A program made the position numbers and the translations under genes. This document shows positions 1 through 5,775 of a stretch of DNA of 6,620 nt, one piece after another; the stretch's first letter is position 1, and each line of letters begins with the position of its first letter. Source of the stretch: Roseovarius sp. Its GTDB lineage: Bacteria; Pseudomonadota; Alphaproteobacteria; Rhodobacterales; Rhodobacteraceae. The stretch is from the NCBI GenBank assembly GCA_021767845.1, contig JAASSQ010000165.1, positions 1 to 6,620 on the forward strand, written 5' to 3'. The notes below the pieces were generated by a model. That model saw only the letters and a list, made by a program, of their open reading frames with translations, was not told the DNA's origin and ran no database searches.

Positions 1-6
1 CTCGCA

Positions 7-2436
7 ATGAAAACCCATGCACAGGCCGTCGTGATCGGCGGGGGCGTCATCGGATGCTCGATCCTCTACCACCTCACCAAGCTGGGCTGGAGCGATGTCA
101 TCCTGCTGGAACGCGACGAGCTGACCTCCGGCTCCACCTGGCACGCCGCGGCCAATATCCACGGGCTGCACGACAGCGCCAACATCTCGCGGCTGCAGCA
201 CTATACCATGACCCTCTACAAGGAGCTCGAATCCGAGACCGGCCAATCCTGCGGCGTCTTCCAGCCCGGCAGCCTCTATCTGGCCCAGACCGAGGCGCGC
301 GAACACCAGCTGCGCCTGCAGGCCGCCAAGGCGCAGCTTTACGGCATGAACTTCGCCGAGATCAGCCGCGAAGAGGCCGAGGAGAAGCACCCGCTGGTCA
401 ATTTCGACGGCATCCGCTGCATCATGTGGGAACCCGACGGTGGCAACGTGGACCCCTCGGGCGTGACCAACGCCTATGCCGTGGGAGCCCGCCAGCGCGG
501 CGCCGAGATCTACCGCTTCGCGCCGGTCACCGCCACCACGCAGAAACCCGACGGCACCTGGATCGTCGAGACGCCCAAGGGCAACACCGAAACCGAATGG
601 GTCATCAACGCCGCCGGTCTCTGGGGCCGCGAGGTGGCGAAACTGGCGGGCATCGAAGTCCCGCTGCAACCCACCGAGCACCAGTATTTCGTGACCGAAA
701 CCATCGCCGAGATCGACGGCATGGACCGCCGGCTGCCCTCGGTCGCGGATCGCGACGGGGAATACTACCTGCGCCAAGAGGGCAAGGGCCTGCTGATCGG
801 CGCCTACGAACGCGACATGCGCTTCTGGGCCGAGGACGGCACGCCGCTCGATTTCGCGCATGACCTTTTCCCCGACGACCTGGAACGGATCATGGAAAAC
901 GTGATGCGTGCGATGGACCGCGTGCCCGTCGCCGCCGAGGCCGGGATCAAGCGCGTCATCAACGGGCCGATGATCTGGTCGCCCGATTCCAACGTGATCC
1001 TTGGGCCAGTGCCGGAACTGAAGAACTATTTCATGTGCGGCGGGATCATCCCCGGCTTCAGCCAGTCGGCGGGCATGGGGCTGATGGTGGCGCAGTGGAT
1101 CATCGAAGGCGAGATGCAATACGACATGTTCCCCTGGGACATCGCCCGCTTCGGCCTCTGGGCCAACGACCGCGATTTCGTCAAGGCCAAGGTCGAGGAT
1201 GTCTACGCCCACCGCTTCGCCATCCACTATCCGAACGAGGAACGCGAGGCGGGCCGCCCGCTGCGCACCCGCCCGGTCTATGAGCGGCAGAAAGAGATGG
1301 GCGCGGTCTTCGGCCTCAATTACGGCTGGGAGCATCCCCAGTGGTTCGCCGACGCGCCCGGCACGCGAGACACCAACGGCTTCACCCGGCAGAACTGGTG
1401 GGAACCGGTGGGCAAGGAATGCCGGATGCTGCGCGAGCGCGCGGGCATCATCGACATTTCCAACTTCGCGAAATACCGCGTGAAAGGGCCGGGGGCGGCC
1501 GACTGGCTGAACGCGGTCTTTGCCAACACCATGCCCAAATCCGTGGGCCGGTCCTGCCTGACGCCGCTGATCTCGGTGCGCGGCGGCATCGCGGGCGACG
1601 CCACCGTGACGCGCACCGCCGAGGACGAGTTCTGGGTCGTCTCCTCGGGCATGGCCGAGCGCTATCACAAGCGGTTCTTCGACATGGTGCCGCTGCCCGA
1701 GGGCACCACCTTCGAGTCCTGGACCGAGCAGATGTGCGGCTTCAACGTGGCCGGGCCGAAATCGCGCGAACTCTTGCAGCGTCTGACCAATGCCTCGCTG
1801 GCGACAGAGGATTTCCCTTTCATGCGCTCGCAGCGGATCGAGCTTGCAGGCGTGGATTGCCTGGCCCTGCGCGTCAGCTTCACCGGCGATCTGGGCTGGG
1901 AGCTGCATTGCGCCACCGAGGATCAGGACCGGCTTTATGCCGCGCTTCTGGAGGCGGGCAATGACTTCGGCGCAGGCCCCGTGGGCGCCCGAGCGCTGAT
2001 GTCGATGCGGGTGGAAAAGGGCTACGGCTCGTGGTCGCGCGAATACAGCCCCGAATACTGGCCGCACGAGGTGGGCCTCGCGCCGCTGTGCAAGATGGGC
2101 AAGGATTTCCTGAACAAGGCGGCGCTGGAAAAGGTGCTGGAGCAAGAGCCGCGCGAAGACCTCGTGCTGATCCATATCGACGAGGATGCGGTCAACGCCT
2201 CGAACGCCGATGCCACGGGGGGCGAGCCCATCTTCTGCCGGGGCAAGCCGGTGGGCCGCGTCACCTCGGGCACCTATGGCTACAGCGTGGGCATGAGCCT
2301 GGCGCTCGGCTACGTCCGGCACGGCGAGGCCGCGCCGGGCGACGCGATCGAGGTGATGGTGCTGGGCCAGCCGCACAAGGCCCGCATCCTGCACGAGCCG
2401 CCCTTCGATCCCAAGGGCGAGAAACTGCGCGCGTGA
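7..2436 (+). CDS. Dimethylglycine/sarcosine dehydrogenase-family FAD enzyme with C-terminal GcvT (folate-binding) domain
   Basis: Probable cytoplasmic enzyme that oxidatively demethylates a methylated amine (dimethylglycine, sarcosine or a relative) and passes the one-carbon unit to tetrahydrofolate. Seen: a dinucleotide-binding motif at residues 8-17 (VIGGGVIG) with an acidic residue at the end of strand 2 (E35); TSGSTWHAA at 40-48, where H46 aligns with the histidine that carries covalent FAD in mitochondrial dimethylglycine dehydrogenase; NAAGLW at 201-206; EHQY at 224-227, matching the catalytic His region; and YYLRQE at 253-258. A central FAO_M-like segment covers about 370-425. The GcvT half starts near 428, with D531 in GDATV at the usual folate-site acid and TGDLGWELH at 626-634. 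The length of 809 is close to family norms (about 810-870) and there is no signal peptide. The start is the first ATG of a classic N-terminus (MKTHAQAVVIGGG); its ribosome binding site would lie partly outside the window. The gene stands alone here, facing the next gene tail to tail. Family is secure; the substrate is inferred only to class level. Confidence 0.93.
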   Translation: MKTHAQAVVIGGGVIGCSILYHLTKLGWSDVILLERDELTSGSTWHAAANIHGLHDSANISRLQHYTMTLYKELESETGQSCGVFQPGSLYLAQTEAREHQLRLQAAKAQLYGMNFAEISREEAEEKHPLVNFDGIRCIMWEPDGGNVDPSGVTNAYAVGARQRGAEIYRFAPVTATTQKPDGTWIVETPKGNTETEWVINAAGLWGREVAKLAGIEVPLQPTEHQYFVTETIAEIDGMDRRLPSVADRDGEYYLRQEGKGLLIGAYERDMRFWAEDGTPLDFAHDLFPDDLERIMENVMRAMDRVPVAAEAGIKRVINGPMIWSPDSNVILGPVPELKNYFMCGGIIPGFSQSAGMGLMVAQWIIEGEMQYDMFPWDIARFGLWANDRDFVKAKVEDVYAHRFAIHYPNEEREAGRPLRTRPVYERQKEMGAVFGLNYGWEHPQWFADAPGTRDTNGFTRQNWWEPVGKECRMLRERAGIIDISNFAKYRVKGPGAADWLNAVFANTMPKSVGRSCLTPLISVRGGIAGDATVTRTAEDEFWVVSSGMAERYHKRFFDMVPLPEGTTFESWTEQMCGFNVAGPKSRELLQRLTNASLATEDFPFMRSQRIELAGVDCLALRVSFTGDLGWELHCATEDQDRLYAALLEAGNDFGAGPVGARALMSMRVEKGYGSWSREYSPEYWPHEVGLAPLCKMGKDFLNKAALEKVLEQEPREDLVLIHIDEDAVNASNADATGGEPIFCRGKPVGRVTSGTYGYSVGMSLALGYVRHGEAAPGDAIEVMVLGQPHKARILHEPPFDPKGEKLRA

Positions 2437-2452
2437 CGCTTCGTGGCTGACG

Positions 2453-2473
2453 CCGGGGGGCGCCGCCCCCCGG
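2453..2473 (+). terminator. Strong hairpin after the dehydrogenase gene; weak terminator candidate
   Basis: CCGGGGGGC (2453-2461) pairs perfectly with GCCCCCCGG (2465-2473) around a 3-base loop, a 9-bp all-G/C stem 16 bases after the stop codon. No T-run follows on the plus strand (the next bases are ACCCCCCGAGG), so it is not a standard intrinsic terminator. It could pause polymerase, protect the mRNA 3' end or work with Rho. The second C-run at 2475-2480 offers an alternative pairing with the same G-run. Confidence 0.35.
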
Positions 2474-2506
2474 ACCCCCCGAGGCATTTCCGGCCAGATG
2501 AAGGGG
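2453..2506. repeat. GC-rich palindromic intergenic element (probable dispersed repeat)
   Basis: Starting 17 bases after the dehydrogenase stop is a G-run/C-run palindrome, then a second C-run (2475-2480), then a non-palindromic tail GAGGCATTTCCGGCCAGATG (2481-2500) followed by AAGGGG. From memory, this order (G-run, C-run, second C-run, short GAG..ATTT tail, CCAGATGAAG) matches a short intergenic element repeated many times in Rhodobacteraceae genomes, usually just after genes. The structure is directly visible. Its membership of a dispersed family is recall and cannot be tested inside one window, where only one copy occurs. Confidence 0.5.
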
Positions 2507-2510
2507 CGGT

Positions 2511-2529
2511 GGGGGCATGACAAGCCCCC
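2511..2529. other. Small G/C hairpin in the convergent intergenic region
   Basis: GGGGGC (2511-2516) pairs with GCCCCC (2524-2529) around the loop ATGACAA. It lies just beyond the palindromic element, between two converging genes. Neither strand has a T-run next to it, so terminator function is not supported by sequence. It may add to transcript-end structure for read-through from either side. Confidence 0.35.
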
Positions 2530-2589
2530 GGCGGCTTTCGTCCCAAACGCAACGCGCGGCCTGTTAACCCACGCCCGGTTCGGTGCCGG

Positions 2590-2633
2590 ATACCGACGTA
2601 ATACCGACGTGATACCGACGTTATGCCGATCGC
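2590..2633. repeat. Tandem 11-bp repeats (three exact cores plus one degenerate unit)
   Basis: The unit ATACCGACGTN occurs at 2590-2600, 2601-2611 and 2612-2622, with 10 of 11 positions identical and only the last base varying (A, G, T). A degenerate fourth unit, ATGCCGATCGC, follows at 2623-2633. The period is close to one helical turn, so any protein reading the unit would contact the same DNA face each time. The array lies in the gap between two converging genes, 38 bases beyond the stop of the minus-strand gene. It is clear as sequence; its function is unknown. Confidence 0.85.
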
Positions 2634-2640
2634 GGTTTTA

Positions 2641-2655
2641 CCTTGTTAACCAAGG
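2641..2655. other. Small hairpin with GTTAAC, just past the CorB-type gene
   Basis: CCTTG (2641-2645) and CAAGG (2651-2655) form a 5-bp stem around TTAAC, 15 bases beyond the stop of the minus-strand gene. In that gene's direction it is followed by TAAAACC, not a T-run, so it is at best a weak transcript-end structure. The octamer TGTTAACC here (2644-2651) also occurs at 2562-2569; two copies 82 bases apart may be chance. Confidence 0.3.
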
Positions 2656-2670
2656 TGTTGGAGTGAGTCG

Positions 2671-3978
2671 TCAAAGCTTGCGGATTTTCAGCCGGGTGAT
2701 CCGGTTATCCGCCTTCGCCACGACCTCGAAGCGGAAGCCGTGGAAGTTGAAGACCTGGTTCACCTCGGGGATCATCTGTGCCTCGTGAATGACCAGCCCG
2801 GCGATGGTATTGGCCTCGTCATCGGGCAGGTTCCAGTCGGTCGCGCGGTTCAGATCGCGGATCGTCATGGCCCCGTCGACCAGGAACTGGTTGTCCTCGC
2901 TCTTGCGGATCGGATGCTCGGAATCGGCGTCGAACTCGTCGGTGATCTCGCCGACGATCTCCTCCAGGATGTCTTCCAGCGTGATCAGGCCTTGCAGGGT
3001 GCCGTATTCATCCACCACCAGCGCGAAATGGCTGCGCATCCGCAGGAACTGCCGCATCTGGTCGTCCAGCGTGGTGGTTTCCGGCACGAAGTAGGGTTGC
3101 ATCGCCACGTCACATATATCGAACGTTTTCAATGCGTTGCGCGACACTTCATCGACCATGACCAGCTTGTGCATTGCGCGCAGCAGGTCCTTGGCGTGGA
3201 CCACGCCGATGATGTTGTCGGGATCATCGCGATAGACGGGCAGGCGGGTGTGGTTGGATTGCAGGCACTGGTCGAGGATCGCTTCGGGGTCGTCCTCGGC
3301 ATTGATCATCTCGATCTGGCTGCGGTGGAGCATGATCTCTTCCACTGCCCGTTCGCCAAGGTCCAGCGCGCCCAAGATGCGGTCGCGGTCCTCTTTCTCG
3401 ACCACGCCTTCGGAATGGCCGAGATAGAGGGCGCCGGCGATTTCCTCGCGCACGGCTAGGATATGGCTGTCGGGGTCGGTCTTGACGCCGAACACCCGCA
3501 GCACGCCCCGCACCAGCCACCGCACGGCCGCCACGATCGGGGAAAAGGCGCTGACCACGACCTGAATGACAGGCGCCACTTTCGACGCCGCGGCCTCGGC
3601 ATTGGTAATGGCATAGGTCTTGGGCAGAACCTCGGCGAAGATCAGCACCAGAAGGGTCATCACCAGCGTGGCGAGCGCCACGCCGGATTCGCCGAAAAGC
3701 CTTGTGAACAAGGCAGTTGCCAGCGACGCGGCAAGGATGTTCACCAGGTTGTTGCCGAGCAGGACCGAACCGATCAGCCGCTCGTTGTCCTCGGTGATCG
3801 TCAGCGCCCGTTGGGCGCCCGTGTCCCCCTTGTCGGCCCGCGCGCGCAGCTTGCCGCGCGAGGCCGCCGTCAGCGCGGTTTCGCTGCCCGAGAAGAACCC
3901 GGACAGGACCAGAAGGGTCAGGATGGATGCCGCGGTGATCCAGAAGGCGGCATCAAGATCGAGTGATGATGGTTCCAT
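2671..3978 (-). CDS. CorB/CNNM-type membrane protein (CNNM/DUF21, CBS pair and CorC_HlyC domains)
   Basis: Inner-membrane protein of the CNNM/CorB family, whose studied members transport Mg2+ or regulate that transport; proteins like this are often labelled hemolysin or HlyC/CorC on weak grounds. Seen in the 435-residue product: a hydrophobic helix at about 11-30 running into the conserved GSETAL (31-36); LGNNLVNI (74-81); further hydrophobic segments at about 74-93, 99-118 and 135-158; AEVLPKTYA (115-123); a CBS-domain pair at about 212-345, with TRLPVYRD, HFALVVDEYG and GLITLEDILEEIVGEI; then a CorC_HlyC domain at about 355-433, ending in a typical GFRFEVV strand. The chosen start (MEPSSLDLDAAFW) begins directly before the first membrane helix and has AAAGGA 12 bases upstream. 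An in-frame ATG 27 codons earlier would run into the divergent gene and adds residues unlike this family. The gene is transcribed alone. Transport substrate is inferred from family, not proven. Confidence 0.93.
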   Translation of the reverse strand: MEPSSLDLDAAFWITAASILTLLVLSGFFSGSETALTAASRGKLRARADKGDTGAQRALTITEDNERLIGSVLLGNNLVNILAASLATALFTRLFGESGVALATLVMTLLVLIFAEVLPKTYAITNAEAAASKVAPVIQVVVSAFSPIVAAVRWLVRGVLRVFGVKTDPDSHILAVREEIAGALYLGHSEGVVEKEDRDRILGALDLGERAVEEIMLHRSQIEMINAEDDPEAILDQCLQSNHTRLPVYRDDPDNIIGVVHAKDLLRAMHKLVMVDEVSRNALKTFDICDVAMQPYFVPETTTLDDQMRQFLRMRSHFALVVDEYGTLQGLITLEDILEEIVGEITDEFDADSEHPIRKSEDNQFLVDGAMTIRDLNRATDWNLPDDEANTIAGLVIHEAQMIPEVNQVFNFHGFRFEVVAKADNRITRLKIRKL

Positions 3979-3990
3979 GCAGGCGGGCGT

Positions 3991-3996
3991 TCCTTT
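3991..3996 (-). promoter_or_regulatory. Ribosome binding site supporting the 3978 start of the CorB-type gene
   Basis: On the minus strand AAAGGA lies 12 bases before the ATG at 3978. Spacing is slightly long, but this is the only purine-rich match near a start that fits the protein family. Confidence 0.45.
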
Positions 3997-4006
3997 ATCC
4001 ACTAGG

Positions 4007-4035
4007 GTTATGGGGCCGAGGGTGCCGGCAATCAA
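4007..4035 (-). promoter_or_regulatory. Candidate sigma-70 type promoter for the CorB-type gene
   Basis: Minus strand: TTGATT (4035-4030) and CATAAC (4012-4007) are separated by exactly 17 bases. Each box matches 4 of 6 consensus positions. It would start transcription near position 4000 and give a leader of roughly 20 bases that still includes AAAGGA. The -35 box overlaps the ribosome binding site of the divergent phosphoesterase gene, so the two genes share a very short control region of about 70 bp. Prediction by eye only. Confidence 0.35.
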
Positions 4036-4039
4036 GGGA
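4034..4039 (+). promoter_or_regulatory. Ribosome binding site that favours the 4049 start of the phosphoesterase-like gene
   Basis: AAGGGA lies 3 bases before the ATG at 4043 but 9 bases before the ATG at 4049. The second spacing is the usable one, so the protein probably begins MNVNDLG. No convincing plus-strand promoter boxes were found upstream. Confidence 0.5.
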
Positions 4040-4048
4040 TGAATGGCG

Positions 4049-4867
4049 ATGAACGTCAATGATCTGGGGCGGTTGGACGGAACGGTCCTGATCTTTGGCG
4101 GCCCCTATTCCAACCTGCAGGCCACGGAGGCGCTTTTGGCCCGTGCCGCCGCTTGCGGGGTGGCCGCCGATCACATGATCTGCACCGGCGATGTCGTTGC
4201 CTATTGCGCCGATCCGGCCGAGACGGTCGCCGCCGTCCGTGCCACCGGATGCCCCGTGGTCGCCGGGAATTGCGAGGTCCAGTTGGCGGCATGCGCCCCG
4301 GATTGCGGATGCGGATTCGTGCCCGGCAGCACGTGTGATCGCTTGTCGGCGGGGTGGTTCGCCCATGCCGATGCGGCGCTCGACGGCGAGGCGCGTGCCT
4401 GGATGGCGGCGTTGCCGGACATGGTTGTTTTCACCCATGCTGCACGGCGCTATGCGGTGATCCATGGCGGGGTCAGCGACATTGCACGCTTTCTCTGGCC
4501 GAGCGATCATGACGCGGAATTCCTGCGTGAGATCAGATTGATAGAAGCCGAAGTTGGACCAGTGGACACGGTTCTCGCAGGGCATTGCGGCCTGCCGTTC
4601 TCGCGGCGGATCGGCAGGGTGGAATGGCTCAATGCCGGGGTGATCGGGATGCCGCCGAATGACGGAATGCCCAAGACGCGCTTCGCGCTGTTGTCGGATG
4701 GGGCGGTGCGGGTCGAAAGGCTGGCCTACGACCATGCGGGCGCGCGCAAGGCAATGCGGCAGGCCGGGTTGACCCACGGATATGACGTCGCGCTCGGCAG
4801 CGGTTACTGGCCGTCCGAAGACGTGCTGCCGCCCGACTTGCGCCGTGCGGCCAAGGCCAGCGGGTGA
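4049..4867 (+). CDS. Metallophosphoesterase-fold protein with altered metal site 1
   Basis: Calcineurin-like phosphoesterase fold, soluble, 272 residues from the preferred ATG (an alternative ATG at 4043 adds two residues). Seen: motif I reads GGPYSNLQA (17-25) where active relatives have SDIHGNLEA, so Asp and His are replaced by G18 and Y20. Motif II, GDVVAY (47-52), keeps D48. Motif III, GNCE (73-76), keeps N74. Motif IV is IHGG with H139. Motif V is GHCG (178-181), keeping H179 but with Gly in place of the second His. Thus the metal-2 ligands D48, N74, H139 and H179 remain, while the ligands used only by metal 1 are gone. Cysteines at 75, 82, 86, 88, 96 and 180 gather near the putative site. 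There is no signal peptide or membrane segment. The gene is divergent from the CorB-type gene, and its last 64 bases overlap xerD antisense. Fold assignment is good; enzymatic activity and substrate are unknown, and a non-catalytic or one-metal protein is possible. Confidence 0.85.
   Translation: MNVNDLGRLDGTVLIFGGPYSNLQATEALLARAAACGVAADHMICTGDVVAYCADPAETVAAVRATGCPVVAGNCEVQLAACAPDCGCGFVPGSTCDRLSAGWFAHADAALDGEARAWMAALPDMVVFTHAARRYAVIHGGVSDIARFLWPSDHDAEFLREIRLIEAEVGPVDTVLAGHCGLPFSRRIGRVEWLNAGVIGMPPNDGMPKTRFALLSDGAVRVERLAYDHAGARKAMRQAGLTHGYDVALGSGYWPSEDVLPPDLRRAAKASG
4804..4867. other. Tail-to-tail antisense overlap of two coding regions
   Basis: The phosphoesterase-like gene ends (TGA) at 4867 on the plus strand, while xerD ends (TAA, read from the minus strand) at 4804. 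The final 64 bases are therefore coding on both strands, and no intergenic terminator can exist. Transcripts from each gene must end inside, or run through, the other gene unless termination happens within the overlap. Confidence 0.85.
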
Positions 4868-5775
4868 TGCTGCTGCACGAGGTCACGCAGCCGCTCTTCC
4901 AGCACGTGGGTATAAATTTCGGTCGTGGCCACGTCCGCATGGCCCAGAAGGGTCTGGATCGCCCGCAGATCCGCCCCGTTGGACAGAAGGTGCGTGGCAA
5001 AGGCATGGCGCAGCGTATGCGGCGTGACCTTGTCCGGTGATATGCCCGCGGCGACGGCCAGTTCCTTGATCAGCATGTAGAACCGATGCCGGGTCAGGTG
5101 TCCGGCCTTGCCGGTGGACGGGAATAGGTAGGGTGAGGCGGGTTTGCCCTTGGCGCGCGCCGCTTCTTCGCGCGCATCGCGGTCGGTCAACCACGTGCTG
5201 AGCGCGTCGCGGGCGTCCGAGGACAGGGGGACCATGCGCTCCTTGCCGCCCTTGCCCCGGATCAACAGCATGTCCGGGTCGCCGCGCGCGGCCGAGACGG
5301 GCAGCGCGACCAGTTCGCTGACCCGCATCCCGGTCGCGTACAGCAGTTCCATCAGGCAGGTATTGCGCAGCCGGTCCGCGCGGGTGCGCCCGTGGCCGCG
5401 GGCGGCATCGAGAAGCCGCTCCACCTCGTCTTCGCTGAGCGTTTTCGGCAACCTGTGGTCGCGCCCCGGTCCCTTGATGCGGATCGCGGGGTTGTCATCG
5501 CGCAGCCGTTCCTCGAAGGCAAAGCGGAACAGTTGCTTGATGGCCGACAGGCGGCGCGCACGGGTCGAGCGCGCCAGGCCTTGCGCATCGCAATGGACAA
5601 GATAGGCCTCGATCTGCGCGGCATCGGCCGTATCGAGGCCCTGGCCCGTATCCGCCAGCCAGTCGTCGAAATCCTTCAAATCGCGCGCATAGGCCTCGAG
5701 CGTGTTTCGCGCTGCCCCAAGTTCGGCGGCCTGCGCCTCGAGAAAGGAGGAAATCCAGTGCCGCCCGAGGCTCAT
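4804..5775 (-). CDS. xerD: Site-specific tyrosine recombinase XerD
   Basis: XerD works with XerC at the dif site to resolve chromosome dimers at cell division, in the FtsK-controlled pathway known from E. coli. Seen in the 323-residue product: an N-terminal SAM-like core-binding domain at about 6-90 and a catalytic domain at about 105-300 with all six active-site residues: R151 (TGMRVSEL), K175 (RGKGGKER), H253 and R256 (HTLRH), H279 (LLGHA), and the nucleophile Y288 (EIYTHV). It is longer than E. coli XerD (298 residues), partly through about 16 residues after the usual HHPLA end. That tail (LAARRKSGGSTSSDGQ) lies in the antisense overlap with the phosphoesterase-like gene. The ATG at 5775 overlaps the stop of the upstream gene as ATGA. 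No strong ribosome binding site precedes it, so translation is probably coupled. XerC is the main alternative; the LLGHADVATTEIYTHV block and HHPLA end favour XerD. Confidence 0.93.
   Translation of the reverse strand: MSLGRHWISSFLEAQAAELGAARNTLEAYARDLKDFDDWLADTGQGLDTADAAQIEAYLVHCDAQGLARSTRARRLSAIKQLFRFAFEERLRDDNPAIRIKGPGRDHRLPKTLSEDEVERLLDAARGHGRTRADRLRNTCLMELLYATGMRVSELVALPVSAARGDPDMLLIRGKGGKERMVPLSSDARDALSTWLTDRDAREEAARAKGKPASPYLFPSTGKAGHLTRHRFYMLIKELAVAAGISPDKVTPHTLRHAFATHLLSNGADLRAIQTLLGHADVATTEIYTHVLEERLRDLVQQHHPLALAARRKSGGSTSSDGQ

Noticed and set aside
2455..2515. G-quadruplex from the G-runs in the intergenic region
   Set aside because: The runs are too far apart and the first is better explained as a hairpin arm.
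2562..2651. Two TGTTAACC octamers as a CtrA-type or other regulator site pair
   Set aside because: They are 82 bases apart in a convergent gap, lack the TTAA-N7-TTAA arrangement, and could arise by chance.
2641..2655. Intrinsic terminator for the CorB-type gene
   Set aside because: The stem is only 5 bp and is followed by TAAAACC on the relevant strand, with no T-run.
2498..2788. Possible 96-residue gene in the convergent gap, plus strand
   Set aside because: It runs through the 11-bp repeats and into the 3' end of the CorB-type gene; it has no clear ribosome binding site and no family resemblance.
2740..3459. Long plus-strand open frame (239 codons) opposite the CorB-type gene
   Set aside because: It is the antisense of a well-conserved membrane/CBS protein. 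Its translation is rich in His, Asp, Val and Gln with no recognisable domain, typical of a shadow frame in GC-rich DNA.
3463..3966. Plus-strand open frame (167 codons) opposite the N-terminal half of the CorB-type gene
   Set aside because: It gives a low-complexity Arg/Gly/Gln/His product and lies wholly antisense to the conserved membrane domain.
3979..4059. Upstream in-frame start for the CorB-type gene at 4059
   Set aside because: It would overlap the start of the divergent gene and add 27 residues unlike the family before the first membrane helix; the 3978 ATG has AAAGGA upstream.
3995..4777. Minus-strand open frame (260 codons) opposite the phosphoesterase-like gene
   Set aside because: The plus strand has ordered phosphoesterase motifs; the antisense product is Arg/His/Pro-rich with no family features.
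4804..5775. XerD-like gene as the integrase of a mobile element
   Set aside because: It has XerD-type length and motifs, a housekeeping context and an operon partner, with no attachment repeats, tRNA or phage/transposon genes nearby.
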